Source: Nitrospira sp.
GTDB lineage: Bacteria; Nitrospirota; Nitrospiria; Nitrospirales; Nitrospiraceae
Direction: 5' to 3'
Length of the DNA: 64,000 nt
Assembly: GCA_009594995.1 (NCBI GenBank)
Contig: VOPR01000012.1
Span: 17,273 to 81,272, forward strand
Shown here: positions 27,590 to 37,618 of the stretch, piece by piece
Layout: every line of letters begins with the position of its first letter
How positions within the stretch are numbered: position 1 is the stretch's first letter
Program-made: the position numbers and the translations under genes
Notes under the pieces: generated by a model
Database searches by the model: none
Told to the model about the DNA's origin: nothing
What the model saw: only the letters and a program-made list of their open reading frames with translations

Positions 27590-28459
27590 ATGCAACAAGC
27601 CGCCCCCAATGCCGTTCCGGTAGACATCGTCCACCGTGTCCATCACAAATTCTGGACCTATCTGCTGTTCTGGTCCATCGTCGCGGGTTCCGTGATTTGC
27701 GTCCCGGGGTACGGCCTGCTCTACGGCTACTCGTGGCTGGACTGGACCATGTTCGGGATTCTCTATATCGTCACGGGATTGGGAATCACGGTGGGCTATC
27801 ACCGGCTGCTGACTCACCGCAGCTTCGAATGTCCTGACTGGGTGAAGGCCTGCCTGCTCGTAGCCGGCGGCTGGGCGCTGCAGAATTCCGGTGCAAAGTG
27901 GACAGCCGACCACCTCCGCCATCACGCGCATTGCGATGACCCGGCCGACCCGTACAATGCCAAACGCGGGTTCTGGTATAGCCATTGCGGCTGGCTGCTC
28001 AATCCTGTGCCCTGCAATGACGAACGGTTCGGCTCCCGCGTCATGCAGGACCCGGTCGCCATGTGGCAACACCGCAATTATGCGATGATCGTCCTCGTGG
28101 GCCTGGCGCTTCCCTTTGTGGTGGGATTTCTCCATAACGGCTGGCAGGGCGGAATCGGCGGGTTCATGCTGGCTGGAGTCGGACGGACTTTTGCCGTGTT
28201 GAATTCCACCTTCTGCATCAATTCGGTCTGCCATATCTGGGGCCAACAACCGTACGGAACGGCCGACTCGAGTCGCAATTCGTGGTTCGTCTCCTTGCTG
28301 ACCTTCGGCGAGGGGTACCACAACTACCACCACACCTACCCGAGCGACTATCGAAACGGACCGCTCTGGTATAACTTTGATCCCTCGAAGTGGCTGATCT
28401 ACGCTCTGTCAAAGCTGGGCCTCGCCTCCTCTCTCCGGACCGCCTCTTCCGGCAATTGA
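27590..28459 (+). CDS. Membrane fatty-acid (acyl-CoA type) delta-9 desaturase
   Basis: A 289 aa integral-membrane di-iron desaturase. The three histidine boxes are HRLLTH, HHAHCDD (with the preceding LRHH) and GYHNYHH. Four or so transmembrane helices flank them. It introduces a double bond into acyl chains and so sets membrane fluidity. The ATG at 27590 is taken as start. A longer GTG start at 27488 has a non-conserved, basic N-terminus. Confidence 0.9.
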   Translation: MQQAAPNAVPVDIVHRVHHKFWTYLLFWSIVAGSVICVPGYGLLYGYSWLDWTMFGILYIVTGLGITVGYHRLLTHRSFECPDWVKACLLVAGGWALQNSGAKWTADHLRHHAHCDDPADPYNAKRGFWYSHCGWLLNPVPCNDERFGSRVMQDPVAMWQHRNYAMIVLVGLALPFVVGFLHNGWQGGIGGFMLAGVGRTFAVLNSTFCINSVCHIWGQQPYGTADSSRNSWFVSLLTFGEGYHNYHHTYPSDYRNGPLWYNFDPSKWLIYALSKLGLASSLRTASSGN

Positions 28460-28782
28460 TTCACACCTCGGCGACTTCAACATCGAAACGCGTTGTTTAT
28501 GCTGAATTCATGCTCTTCAGGCCGATACAAACTATTTTCCCTGCAGCAGTTAAACTGATAGCAATCCCCCCTATCATCTGTTAGGATGCAGCGTGATCTT
28601 ATGACGGGCCGCATAAGAAGCACGGTTTCGGATGGCTCATCACCGATATTGTTTGTTACCGAGAAGTTGATCGGAAGTCAGACCCAAGTCGCCTCTATCA
28701 TCGCGCCTTCGGCCCGCTCATTCCCCTCATAAGTCCGTTCTCGTGTCGCCGACAATGTCACTTTTCAAAAGGAGAGACCCCT
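28460..28782 (+). other. Intergenic region and likely long leader of the RRM gene
   Basis: A stretch of 323 bases without a gene. It holds an inverted repeat TCTTATG-N8-CATAAGA (28597-28618) about 165 bases before the RRM start, and a strong ribosome binding site AAAGGAGA at its end. Genes for cold-induced RNA-binding proteins often have long structured leaders. Nothing here proves that. No clear -35/-10 pair was found. Confidence 0.3.
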
Positions 28783-29109
28783 ATGGGTACTAAATTGTAT
28801 GTCGGCGGACTGCCGTATGCTGCCACTGAATCGCAACTGAGCAACTTGTTCTCCGCTCACGGCACCGTTGAATCGGCGCGCGTGATCACGGACAAGTTCA
28901 CCGGGCAATCACGCGGCTTCGGCTTCGTGGAAATGTCCACGGCGGAAGAAGCGAAGGCAGCCATCACGGCGCTCAACGGATCGGACATGGATGGCCGGCA
29001 ACTCACCGTCAACGAAGCGAAGCCCCAAGAAGCTCGCTCCGGTGGTGGCGGCGGGGGTGGACGGTTCGGCGGCGGCGGCGGTGACCGCGGCGGACGCAAC
29101 CGCTTCTAA
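28783..29109 (+). CDS. RRM-domain RNA-binding protein (glycine-rich)
   Basis: A 108 aa protein with one RNA-recognition motif: RNP2 is KLYVGGLPY (about 4-12) and RNP1 is RGFGFVEM (about 45-52). The C-terminal tail after 85 is Gly/Arg-rich. This is the bacterial Rbp type, often cold-induced, which binds single-stranded RNA. It has a strong ribosome binding site upstream and a terminator downstream, so it is monocistronic. Confidence 0.95.
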   Translation: MGTKLYVGGLPYAATESQLSNLFSAHGTVESARVITDKFTGQSRGFGFVEMSTAEEAKAAITALNGSDMDGRQLTVNEAKPQEARSGGGGGGGRFGGGGGDRGGRNRF

Positions 29110-29140
29110 ATAAGAACGGCGAGATTCGTCTTGCCTTCGG

Positions 29141-29174
29141 AGGGGCGCTTCATCTGAAGCGCCCCTTCTTTTTT
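29141..29174 (+). terminator. Rho-independent terminator of the RRM gene
   Basis: A 12-bp perfect stem (29141-29152 with 29155-29166, AGGGGCGCTTCA and its complement) has a two-base loop and is followed by a T-rich run (TCTTTTTT). Confidence 0.93.
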
Positions 29175-29187
29175 CTCCACTGTATCC

Positions 29188-29604
29188 TCAATGCTCATCA
29201 GGCCTGCTTCGCAAGGTCTTCAGTTGCCCCCGTTTTGTTTTATCTTCAAGTCGGCGCTTTTTGGACCCCTTCGTCGGTTTTGTCGCGCGACGCGGTCGCT
29301 GCGGAATGGCCGCCTGCTGAATCAACTCTCGCAGCCGATCCAAGGCCAGGGCACGGTTTCGCTCCTGGCTCCGTGAATCCTGAGCCTTGATGATGATCAC
29401 ACCCTCACGTGACACACGATGATCACGTAACGCTAATAGACGCTCTTTATAGTACGGAGGAAGAGACGAGCCACGAACATCGAACCGAAGATGAATCGCG
29501 GACGAAACCTTATTGACATGTTGCCCGCCGGCGCCTTGCGCTCGCACGGCCGTCAATTCGATCTCCTCGTCGGGAATCGTCACATGCGTTGAAATAGCCA
29601 ACAT
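29188..29604 (-). CDS. arfB: Alternative ribosome-rescue factor ArfB (YaeJ)
   Basis: A 138 aa peptidyl-tRNA hydrolase that rescues ribosomes stalled on truncated mRNA. The catalytic GGQ is in RAQGAGGQHVNKVSSAIHL. The basic C-terminal tail (RRATKPTKGSKKRRLEDKTK) inserts into the empty mRNA channel in the E. coli protein. The ATG at 29604 gives MLAISTHVTIPDEEIELTA, aligning directly with the E. coli N-terminus. A GTG at 29631 would add nine residues. Confidence 0.95.
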   Translation of the reverse strand: MLAISTHVTIPDEEIELTAVRAQGAGGQHVNKVSSAIHLRFDVRGSSLPPYYKERLLALRDHRVSREGVIIIKAQDSRSQERNRALALDRLRELIQQAAIPQRPRRATKPTKGSKKRRLEDKTKRGQLKTLRSRPDEH

Positions 29605-29740
29605 AGCCGCCTGCGTCCTCTGGTCCGGCACGAACCTACTCGGAGGCTGACGCGAGAGTCAAATGAACCGGCACAGGAGACGCTACCAGGGATGAGCCAG
29701 CAATGACTACCACCGAGGCCTTGCCTCCGGATGGAACTGC

Positions 29741-31573
29741 GTGCCGGAACAGGTTATTATACTAAGGCTTTACCCCCAATCACCTGGCCGTGCGATCCTG
29801 AGAACTGCCGTGCTGAGCAGAGCCTTTCACACAAGCAACAGGTGGACCAACCGCACCCTGCCAATCCTGCTCCTGCTGTGCTTCGTCATCGCCACCGCCT
29901 TGGGGCTGTACGCCCTTTCGTTTCTGCGAGCGATGCTGGTGGCGGAACGGGGGAACGAACTCGCCATGAATGCCGCAGCCGTCGCAGACACTGTGGATCG
30001 AGTCCTCTTCGAACGGTACGGCGATATTCAGTTGTTTGCCAACGACGGCGTACTCAGGGAGGGCACACTCAAAGAGAAGTCCGCCAGGCTCCTCCGCTAC
30101 CACCAACTCTATTGGTACTACTCCTGGCTGGGAATCACCGATGCCACGGGACAGGTCGTCGCCGCAACCGATGATCCGTCGGCACCAGGCGCACAAGCCA
30201 TAAACCCGATTGCATTTGAGGAAGTGCGGCGTACGGGAACCATTTACTTGGAAAAGGTGTCACCGTCCACCGAGCCACAGCAACAGAGGGCCGTCGGATT
30301 CATGGCTCCGATGTATGGACCGGGAGGAGGGTTTCGGGGAGTCGTCGCCAGCCGCGTCCCGATTGAGAATCTCCGATCGATTTTTGAACAGGAAGGCCGA
30401 CGGCGACACGGACAGGACATCTATGACTGGTTGCTGCTCACTCACGACGGCGTCGTCCTGAGCGAGAAACAGTCCTCGACGGGGACATTCACCGCACCGA
30501 CAAAATTGGAACTCCCCTCGCAAGCCCACGCGATCGCGGATCGGAATCAATCGGGATTCGTCGAGGAAATCCATCACCGCCGTGGAAACTCGGTCGTCAC
30601 CGGGTATGCCTCGACGAGGGGGTATCGCGACTTCCCAGGGTTCGATTGGGTCGTCTTATTCCGGCAAACCCACGAGCAGGTGTATGCGCCTGTCGACCGG
30701 TTACTCTGGACCGTAGGAGGAATCGGTATCCTGGTCATCCTGCCATTGACGGGTTTCGGCATCTGGGTGTCATGGGAACTAGGCCGCGAGCGAACTGAAC
30801 TGATCAAAACGCGGCAAGACCTGGAAAAATCTGTCGCAGAGCTGGGTCGTTCCAATGCCGACCTCCAACAATTCGCCTATGTGGCGTCGCACGATCTGCA
30901 GGAGCCTCTGCGGATGGTCAGCAGCTACACCCAGCTCTTGGCGAAGCGCTACCGGGGCCAATTGGATAGCGATGCGGATGAGTTCATCGCTTTTGCCGTG
31001 GATGGCGCCAGCCGCATGCAGAAACTGATTCAGGATCTCCTCGCCTATTCCCGGGTGAGCACCGGGAATCCACAGTTCGAACCGACTCCCATGGGAGCAG
31101 TGCTGAGCTATGCGTTGGACAATCTGCGCAACGCCGTCACGGAAAGCCAGGCCGTGATTACACACGACCGGTTGCCGACCGTCACAGGCGATGCGAAACA
31201 GTTGGCGCAAGTGTTTCAGAATCTCCTGAGCAATGCCATCAAGTTCAGCGGTGAGCAGCCTCCGCGTATCCATATCTCCGCCCAGCGAAATCATGACGAG
31301 TGGCGCTTTTCCGTTCGCGACCAGGGCATCGGTATAGACCCACAATATGCCGGCCGCATTTTTGTCATTTTCCAAAGACTTCACACGAGAGCAGAATACC
31401 CGGGGACCGGCATCGGCCTGGCGATCTGTAAAAAAATCGTCGAACGGCATGGCGGGCGGATGTGGGTGGAGTCCGAGCTCGGGAAAGGTGCCACCTTTTG
31501 GTTCAGCATCCCCGATCCGTCCCGGGACACATCCGCGGCTCGCCACAAAACAGATACAGCTCGGCTCGATTGA
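29741..31573 (+). CDS. Sensor histidine kinase with periplasmic Cache-like domain
   Basis: About 610 aa. A transmembrane helix (about 40-62), an extracytoplasmic Cache-like sensor region (about 65-320), a second helix (about 325-350), a short coiled coil, then a HisKA domain with phospho-acceptor [13 protein letters not shown] (His near 384) and an HATPase domain with NLLSNAIKF and DQGIGI plus [18 protein letters not shown]. The start is GTG at 29741 and is uncertain, since no good ribosome binding site is seen; GTG near 29809 is an alternative. The H-box resembles phytochrome-type kinases that partner Rcp1-like single-domain regulators, and such a gene follows directly. Confidence 0.9.
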   Translation: MPEQVIILRLYPQSPGRAILRTAVLSRAFHTSNRWTNRTLPILLLLCFVIATALGLYALSFLRAMLVAERGNELAMNAAAVADTVDRVLFERYGDIQLFANDGVLREGTLKEKSARLLRYHQLYWYYSWLGITDATGQVVAATDDPSAPGAQAINPIAFEEVRRTGTIYLEKVSPSTEPQQQRAVGFMAPMYGPGGGFRGVVASRVPIENLRSIFEQEGRRRHGQDIYDWLLLTHDGVVLSEKQSSTGTFTAPTKLELPSQAHAIADRNQSGFVEEIHHRRGNSVVTGYASTRGYRDFPGFDWVVLFRQTHEQVYAPVDRLLWTVGGIGILVILPLTGFGIWVSWELGRERTELIKTRQDLEKSVAELGRSNADLQQFAYVASHDLQEPLRMVSSYTQLLAKRYRGQLDSDADEFIAFAVDGASRMQKLIQDLLAYSRVSTGNPQFEPTPMGAVLSYALDNLRNAVTESQAVITHDRLPTVTGDAKQLAQVFQNLLSNAIKFSGEQPPRIHISAQRNHDEWRFSVRDQGIGIDPQYAGRIFVIFQRLHTRAEYPGTGIGLAICKKIVERHGGRMWVESELGKGATFWFSIPDPSRDTSAARHKTDTARLD

Positions 31574-31602
31574 TTCACCAGCACAGCCAAGGAGACACAC
31601 AA

Positions 31603-32067
31603 ATGGTTGTCCCTGAACTCGTCAAACCGATTGAAATTCTCCTGGTCGAAGACAATCCGGGTGATGTCCGCCTTACCATTGAAGCGTTGAAGGAGGCCAA
31701 GGTCATCAATCACCTGACGGTGGTCCGGGACGGCGTCGAGGCCTTGGCGTTCCTTCGACGTCAGGACCCCTATGCCACGGCACCGCGGCCGCATCTCATC
31801 GTGCTCGATTTGAACCTGCCCAAGAAAGATGGCCGCGAGGTCCTTGCCGACATCAAGGCTGATGACACGTTGAAACGCATCCCGGTTGTCGTGCTGACCA
31901 CCTCTCAGGATGAACAGGATGTGCTGAAGAGCTACAATCTCCACGCCAACTGCTACATCACGAAGCCTGTGGATCTGGATCAATTCGTTCGAGTGGTGCG
32001 ATCGATCGAGGATTTTTGGCTGGGTATCGTCGTCCTCCCCGCGGGCAATCACAAGGGAACTGCATGA
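31603..32067 (+). CDS. Single-domain response regulator (Rcp1-like)
   Basis: A 154 aa stand-alone receiver domain. The acidic pocket is VEDNPGD, the phospho-acceptor is in [12 protein letters not shown], and the switch residues are VVLTTS and YITKP with the conserved Lys. No output domain is present, so it passes phosphate or acts by protein contact. The ATG at 31603 has AAGGAG eight bases upstream. It is 29 bases after the kinase gene, and its stop overlaps the next start (ATGA). Confidence 0.93.
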   Translation: MVVPELVKPIEILLVEDNPGDVRLTIEALKEAKVINHLTVVRDGVEALAFLRRQDPYATAPRPHLIVLDLNLPKKDGREVLADIKADDTLKRIPVVVLTTSQDEQDVLKSYNLHANCYITKPVDLDQFVRVVRSIEDFWLGIVVLPAGNHKGTA

Positions 32068-34304
32068 ATAGTCGTCCCATCCATGTGTTGTTGGTTGAGG
32101 ACAATCCTGGCGATGCCCGCCTCTTGGGCGAGCTGTTCAGGCAAACGCGGGATGGGCAGTTCACCCTGACGCATGTCGACCGTCTCGATGCGGGAATCCA
32201 TTGCCTGAATGAGACCGTGGTCGATGCCATTCTGTTGGACCTGTCATTGCCCGACAGCCAGGGACCCGAGACGCTGGTCAGGATGCACAAGGCGGCACAC
32301 GGAATTCCAATCGTGCTGATGACCGGCCTGGAAGACGAAGAATTAGGTCTGCAACTCATTCAAGCCGGGGCACAGGATTATCTGGTCAAGGGACAAACGA
32401 CCGCCCCTCTTCTGGCGCGCGCATTGCGATATGCTGTCGGACGCAAGCGGCTGGAAGAAGAGCTACGCGAGAAGACGCGATTTCTCCAGTCGGTTTTGAA
32501 CAGCATGGCGGACGGCGTGGTCATGGCCGATGAAGAAGGGACCTTTCGGGTCTGGAATCCCGCCGCCGAGCAAATCCTGGGAAGCGGTCCCGCCAAAATG
32601 AAAATCGGCCAGTGGGCCGAATCCTACGGCCTCTTTCTGCCCGACAAGGTCACTCCCTATCCAACCGCGGACACCCCCCTGGCAAGGGCTATCCGCGGAG
32701 AATCCGTGACCAACGCCCTCCTCTTTCTCAAACTTTCTGATCAGTCCGAAGGCCTCTGGCTCAATGTATCCGCCAGGCCATTGCGAGACGAAACGGGGCT
32801 GATCAAAGGCGGCGTGGTGGTCTTTCGGAATATCACCGAGGCCAAACGAACCGATGAAGCGTTGCGGGACAGCGAAGCGAGATTCCGCGCAATCATGGAT
32901 AACAGCCCCGCCCTGATTTTTATCAAGGATTTGAACGGACGATACCTCCAAGCCAACCGCCAGTTTGAAACCGTTTCCCATCTGACCCAAGAAGACCTGG
33001 TGGGAAAAACCGACGCGGAAATTTTTCCGCCCGACCAGGCCGCGGCCTTTCGCGACAATGACCGCAAAGTGCTAGAAGCCGATGCACCCTTACGGTTCGA
33101 AGAAACCGCGCTCCATGACGACGGTCCCCATACGAGCATTGTCGTCAAGTTTCCCCTGCGGAATGCGGACGGTCGCTGTTACGCCATGTGCGGCATCGCC
33201 ACCGACATTACTGATCGACAGCGGGCGGAAGAGCTCCGACAGCAACTGGCCAAGGATCGGCTGCTGCTGCTGGAATCCACCGGGGAGGGTATTTACGGGA
33301 TTGATCGCCAGGGCCATTGCACATTCGTGAATGCCGCCGCATCACGCATGCTGGGATACCTGCGGGATGAACTGCTCGGGAAAGATATGCACGAGGTGAT
33401 TCATCATTCCTTTCCGGACGAGAGACCCTATCCCCGCGCACAGTGTCACATCCATGAAACGCTCAAGGGGGGGACGGGACGCAAGATCGACGATGAGGTC
33501 TATTGGCGCAAGGATCGAACGGCTTTTCCGGTCGAATACTCTTCCTTCCCCGTTATTGAGCAACACCGGGTCATCGGAGCCGTCGTCGTCTTTGTCGACA
33601 TTACCGAAAGAAAACGGGCCCAGCAGCAGCTGACCCTCTCGCATGATCAACTCAGAAAGCTGACCGCCCGCCTGGAATCGGTACGGGAAGAAGAGCGTAT
33701 CCTCATCGCCCGGGAGATCCATGACGAACTTGGCCAGTCGTTGACCGGCGTGAAACTCGAACTCTCGTTGTTACAGGATCAACTCTCCGAAGCCCGCCCG
33801 GCTCTACTGAATAGACTGGAATCCATTGCCAGCCTCGTGGACGCCACCATCCAGTCGGTTCGGCGAATTGCCACGGAGCTCCGCCCGGTCGTCCTGGACC
33901 AGCTCGGCCTCATCCCTGCCATCGAATGGCAGGCACAGGAATTCCAAACTCGCACAAAGATTCAATGCCGGCTCGACATCTGTCTGCGGAATGCGCCGCT
34001 CTCGCATGCCGCTTCAACAGCCATGTTCAGAATCTTCCAGGAGATCCTGACGAATGTGGCACGCCATGCGAAGGCCTCCGTCGTCAATATCACCCTCCAG
34101 GAACAGGCGGGAGGCCTGGTGCTGGAGGTGCGAGACAACGGGTGTGGCGTCACCGACGCACAATTGGCTGACCCGCAGTCTTTAGGCTTGGTCGGGATGC
34201 GGGAGCGCGCCCTGCTCCTGGGAGGGGAAACCACCTGCACCGGCATAGCCGGAGCAGGAACGACAGTACGAGTCCGGATTCCGCTCGATCGGCAGCCGGG
34301 CTGA
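32064..34304 (+). CDS. Hybrid sensor kinase: receiver, three PAS, NarX-type kinase
   Basis: The 746 aa soluble kinase begins with a receiver domain (about 1-125, [11 protein letters not shown] phosphosite). Three PAS domains follow (about 140-265, 270-395 and 400-530). The HisKA_3-type dimerisation domain has [19 protein letters not shown], and a HATPase domain carries RDNGCGV and [15 protein letters not shown]. HisKA_3 kinases normally pair with LuxR-type regulators, and one is encoded 53 bases downstream. An N-terminal receiver suggests input from the kinase and single-domain regulator just upstream, giving a phosphorelay. No transmembrane segments. Confidence 0.92.
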   Translation: MNSRPIHVLLVEDNPGDARLLGELFRQTRDGQFTLTHVDRLDAGIHCLNETVVDAILLDLSLPDSQGPETLVRMHKAAHGIPIVLMTGLEDEELGLQLIQAGAQDYLVKGQTTAPLLARALRYAVGRKRLEEELREKTRFLQSVLNSMADGVVMADEEGTFRVWNPAAEQILGSGPAKMKIGQWAESYGLFLPDKVTPYPTADTPLARAIRGESVTNALLFLKLSDQSEGLWLNVSARPLRDETGLIKGGVVVFRNITEAKRTDEALRDSEARFRAIMDNSPALIFIKDLNGRYLQANRQFETVSHLTQEDLVGKTDAEIFPPDQAAAFRDNDRKVLEADAPLRFEETALHDDGPHTSIVVKFPLRNADGRCYAMCGIATDITDRQRAEELRQQLAKDRLLLLESTGEGIYGIDRQGHCTFVNAAASRMLGYLRDELLGKDMHEVIHHSFPDERPYPRAQCHIHETLKGGTGRKIDDEVYWRKDRTAFPVEYSSFPVIEQHRVIGAVVVFVDITERKRAQQQLTLSHDQLRKLTARLESVREEERILIAREIHDELGQSLTGVKLELSLLQDQLSEARPALLNRLESIASLVDATIQSVRRIATELRPVVLDQLGLIPAIEWQAQEFQTRTKIQCRLDICLRNAPLSHAASTAMFRIFQEILTNVARHAKASVVNITLQEQAGGLVLEVRDNGCGVTDAQLADPQSLGLVGMRERALLLGGETTCTGIAGAGTTVRVRIPLDRQPG

Positions 34305-34357
34305 ATCCAGATACCAACGGCGACCACGATTCCCCATTTCCATGGGAGGGATGCAAC

Positions 34358-35014
34358 ATGGAGCACATCGTCACGAAAATTCTGGTGGTGGATGATCACG
34401 CGGTGGTTCGTCAGGGCGTCAAACAGATCCTGAGCGAACAGTTTCAAGGCGCGGTGGTTGGCGAAGCCCGAAACGCAGAGGAGATGATCGATCGCATACG
34501 AACGCAGAGCTGGGACATCGTCGTGCTTGACGTCGGCATGCCGGGCAAGAGCGGACTGGATGCGTTGAAGGACCTCAAGCAAGTCTGCCCCAAACTTCCA
34601 GTCCTCGTTCTGAGCGCGTACCCCGAAGACCAGTTGGCCCGGCGCATGCTAAAAGCAGGGGCAGCGGGCTACCTCACCAAAGACAGCGCCCCGAACGAAT
34701 TGGTCCAGGCTCTCCGAAAGATACTGGGAGGCGGAAAGTTTGTGAGCGCGTCGATGGCCGAATTGCTCGTCGCGAATCTTCACGATCATGCGGAGAAGCC
34801 GCTGCATGAACTGTTGTCTGATCGGGAATATCAGGTCATGTGTTTGATTGCAGTCGGAAAAAGCCTTAAAGAGATTGCAGACGACCTCTGCGTCGGGATC
34901 AGCACCATCAATACCTACCGGGCGCGCATCCTTGAAAAGATGCAATTTAAGAATAATACGGAATTGACGCATTACGCCCTCGAACATCGGCTGGTGAATC
35001 GCCTCGTTTCCTGA
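34358..35014 (+). CDS. NarL/FixJ-family response regulator
   Basis: A 218 aa regulator with an N-terminal receiver (VVDDHAVV acidic pocket, VVLDVGMPGKSG phosphosite, YLTKDSA switch Lys) and a C-terminal LuxR-type helix-turn-helix (SDREYQVMCLIAVGKSLKEI...STINTYRARIL). It is the probable partner of the upstream HisKA_3 kinase. The ribosome binding site GGGAGGG precedes the ATG. The target promoters are unknown. Confidence 0.95.
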   Translation: MEHIVTKILVVDDHAVVRQGVKQILSEQFQGAVVGEARNAEEMIDRIRTQSWDIVVLDVGMPGKSGLDALKDLKQVCPKLPVLVLSAYPEDQLARRMLKAGAAGYLTKDSAPNELVQALRKILGGGKFVSASMAELLVANLHDHAEKPLHELLSDREYQVMCLIAVGKSLKEIADDLCVGISTINTYRARILEKMQFKNNTELTHYALEHRLVNRLVS

Positions 35015-35205
35015 CTCCACTCCGGCAGTTCCTTCTTCTTCTCACTCCGCGGTCCTTCGTAGCATAAACGGCGACACCGTCAACGGTGCAAACGGCGACG
35101 CGTATTTTGCGCAAAGGGCGATGGTGCGCATGCCCGTAAACGGGTACATCTGACACTGTCGCCACCGTTGAAGCGGCAGAACTTCCTCCACACAAGGAAC
35201 TACCG

Positions 35206-35496
35206 ATGTCCACGCTCGATACAATTGAGCACCTCATCATTGAAGAGTTGGAAGAGGGAGGAGACTGCACGTTGGATGTGCTGGCGTATCACCTTCGGAC
35301 CTGTAGCTGGAATCAGGTCTTCATGGCCGTCGATGCCCTTTCGCGCAGAGGGATGATTACGCTGCGCCCTCAGGCACGTTTCGAATATCTGGTTTCTCTC
35401 GTACCCACAGTGTCACAGTCCTTCCGTCATCTCACCCCCGTCAGAGCATCGGAAGGAGCCGTACAAACCGGCTGCGGTTCACTCGGGAGAGGATGA
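35206..35496 (+). CDS. Small winged-helix-like hypothetical protein
   Basis: A 96 aa protein. The first 60 residues (IEELEEGGDCTLDVLAYHL then VFMAVDALSRRGMITLRPQ) look like a winged helix-turn-helix with a hydrophobic wing. The C-terminus is low in conserved features. AAGGA lies seven bases upstream of the ATG. Placed in the signalling island between two regulator genes, it may be a small DNA-binding protein. This is inferred from pattern only. Confidence 0.55.
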   Translation: MSTLDTIEHLIIEELEEGGDCTLDVLAYHLRTCSWNQVFMAVDALSRRGMITLRPQARFEYLVSLVPTVSQSFRHLTPVRASEGAVQTGCGSLGRG

Positions 35497-35509
35497 AGGA
35501 GGTCGGCAC

Positions 35510-35935
35510 ATGAGTCCCATCGTGAATCACGTGAAACAATCAGGCAGATCTCGCGTCATGATTGTCGATCCGGAATTGCAGTTCGGACTCAAGTTGGCCG
35601 ATTGCCTGGCAACCAGCGGGTACGCCGCCGTGCTGGTGCGAGACCTTGAGTCCACGTTGGCCCAACTCCGCGAAATACAGCCGGACGCCATCCTTCTGAG
35701 CCACGATTCCGGCGATCAGCCACGAAGCTCCTCTGCTGACGGCACGCTTCGAGCTGTCAATGCGCTCTGTCCACAAGCACCGGTGCTCACCCTCACGTAC
35801 ACACATCACAGCGCACGGACCGATGTCACCCGACTGATCAGCGCCCCTCCCGCCGATTCCATCGCCCATCCGGGACACCGTGTCGAAGACATTCTGCGCT
35901 CGATGCTCGGCATACCCTGTGTCCGAGTGGGTTGA
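35510..35935 (+). CDS. Degenerate receiver-domain protein
   Basis: A 141 aa protein with the outline of a receiver domain: RVMIVDPELQFGLKLADCL at the start and PDAILLSHDSGD where the phospho-acceptor usually sits. The normal Asp position after ILL is Ser and one of the acidic-pocket residues is missing, so phosphorylation in the normal way is doubtful. AAGGAGG precedes the ATG. It may act as a pseudo-receiver. Confidence 0.6.
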   Translation: MSPIVNHVKQSGRSRVMIVDPELQFGLKLADCLATSGYAAVLVRDLESTLAQLREIQPDAILLSHDSGDQPRSSSADGTLRAVNALCPQAPVLTLTYTHHSARTDVTRLISAPPADSIAHPGHRVEDILRSMLGIPCVRVG

Positions 35936-35996
35936 CAGGGCCTCCACCTCTCAACACTGACCAAACGAACTTTCAACTTAGGAGGGCCATGTCATC

Positions 35997-36314
35997 ATGA
36001 CTCGACGCGAATCAGAGGCACTGCCGGAGCAAGAACGGACACGTCACCTGTCCACCACAGGGCCTCATAAACCAGCAGGCAAACGGGTGGAGCGGGCGCC
36101 TTCTCAGCAGCAATCAGGTGCCGAAACGACGACCGATGATGTCAGAGCACGCATTGAGAAGCTGGCCTATGCGCTCTACCAGCAACGAGGGAGACGGGAT
36201 GGGCATGACTATCAGGACTGGCTGGAGGCCGAGCACAGGATACGAACGTCGGCGACCGCTCAGAGTGGCACAGGTTCCGGTCACCATGAATCCTCATCGC
36301 GGCCTGTCGCATAA
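35997..36314 (+). CDS. DUF2934 domain protein
   Basis: A 105 aa protein with a disordered polar N-terminus and a DUF2934 segment (about 50-80): RIEKLAYALYQQRGRRDGHD then YQDWLEAEHRI. The domain is short, helical and of unknown function, common in Nitrospira and proteobacteria. The ATG at 35997 overlaps the stop of a three-codon ORF (35989-36000) that sits directly behind the ribosome binding site. Confidence 0.75.
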   Translation: MTRRESEALPEQERTRHLSTTGPHKPAGKRVERAPSQQQSGAETTTDDVRARIEKLAYALYQQRGRRDGHDYQDWLEAEHRIRTSATAQSGTGSGHHESSSRPVA

Positions 36315-36362
36315 GACAGAGGCCACGGAGCGCATCCATAACTTTTCATGGAGAACATCACG

Positions 36363-36767
36363 ATGCTGTGTCCGACAACTCACTGCGGTCAAATGATGGA
36401 ATCTGACTTCCGGGCGGGGTATGACCCGCGCAGCGGTCTTGAATGCCTGCATTGTCCCCGCTGCGGTCATCGTGGAATGAAGGCCCGGGATGGCGTGCAA
36501 CTCTTATTTACCGGGCAGCACGAATATGTCTTCAGTTATGGGCCATCCCTCTCCCATCTCAAAATCGTCCTCTCCACGGTCGCCATCAATCTGTTCCGAA
36601 CCCAGGGCATGTCTTCGGCCCAACTTGCCGCCCATGTCGCCGACTGGGCGCTGCTCATGGGACAGGTCTGCGGCACCGTGCGATTCTCTGAAAACCTGGT
36701 GCTGTCAAGCTGTTACGAATATTGCCGGCGAGAGGCGATGAAAGGCGCCGCCGTGTCATCGCTGTAG
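36363..36767 (+). CDS. Hypothetical protein with N-terminal Cys pairs
   Basis: About 134 aa. The N-terminus has MLCPTTHCG and LECLHCPRCGHRG, giving two Cys pairs that could bind zinc, followed by a helical domain (LAAHVADWALLMGQVCG). The ATG at 36363 follows GGAG at a good distance. An ATG at 36348 in the same frame is possible. It ends four bases before the next gene and so is probably co-translated with it. Confidence 0.6.
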   Translation: MLCPTTHCGQMMESDFRAGYDPRSGLECLHCPRCGHRGMKARDGVQLLFTGQHEYVFSYGPSLSHLKIVLSTVAINLFRTQGMSSAQLAAHVADWALLMGQVCGTVRFSENLVLSSCYEYCRREAMKGAAVSSL

Positions 36768-36771
36768 CTCA

Positions 36772-37497
36772 ATGATACTAACGGTCCCACCCCCGATCGA
36801 CCTAGGTCTGGGACATGCTCCGATTGCGGTCGCAATCGTCAGTACGAATCATCTCGTACGTCTCGGTCTGCAGGCCGTCCTTAGCAGGCAACAACATATT
36901 CGACTCATTGGTGACGCAGCCAACACGCCCCAGGCGAACGCCCTCGTGGCACGAGAACGACCTCAGGTGCTCGTCATCGAGACGGGGGATGAGATCGATA
37001 TCCTGGAGCTGGTCCGAACGGTGAGGTCATCCACGCTGACGACTCGAATCATTCTCCTCAGCGGCCTTGAAGATAAAGCTCTTATTCTAAGATCCGTCTC
37101 GTCAGGAATAGACGGCATTGTGCTGAATACTCAGCCGGCGGTGGTTCTGATTGCGACCATCCATCACGTCTGCGCGCTCCCGCCTGCGATGACGCTGCAT
37201 GAACAAGGATTGCAGGGCCAGCCGATAGCCATAGCGACCAGCAGCAGCGATGATAGCGCACGGTTGGCTACACCGAAACACCCTGATCCGGCGTTAACAG
37301 GTCGCGAGCAACAGATTATTCGTCTGATCGGCCTGGCATTGTCTAACAAGGACATTGCAGAACGTCTTCGCATTTCCAGCATCACGGTCCGCCATCACCT
37401 CACCAATATTTTCGGTAAGCTCGACGTGAACAGCCGCCAACAGCTGCTGCTTCGGGCCCATGAGTACGGCCTCGTAAAACTCAGCGCCTACCAATAG
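36772..37497 (+). CDS. LuxR-type regulator with altered receiver domain
   Basis: A 241 aa protein. The N-terminal receiver-like region (AIVSTNHLVRLGLQAVLSRQ) has VLVIETGDEID where the phospho-acceptor Asp is expected, with Glu at that place. The linker is long and Ser-rich, and the C-terminal LuxR helix-turn-helix is intact (LTGREQQIIRLIGLALSNKD...SSITVRHHLTNIFGKL). DNA binding is likely. Control by phosphorylation is doubtful and a permanently active-like state is possible. Confidence 0.85.
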   Translation: MILTVPPPIDLGLGHAPIAVAIVSTNHLVRLGLQAVLSRQQHIRLIGDAANTPQANALVARERPQVLVIETGDEIDILELVRTVRSSTLTTRIILLSGLEDKALILRSVSSGIDGIVLNTQPAVVLIATIHHVCALPPAMTLHEQGLQGQPIAIATSSSDDSARLATPKHPDPALTGREQQIIRLIGLALSNKDIAERLRISSITVRHHLTNIFGKLDVNSRQQLLLRAHEYGLVKLSAYQ

Positions 37498-37618
37498 CCC
37501 GCCCACCTGCATAGTGGGCAAGATTTGCGAGGACGATGCTTGGGAAGGGACCCGGGGATCGTCGCAACATCTGCGAGGCAGGATCGCCGCCTGGGAGTGG
37601 CATGGGATCAGCGCAATG

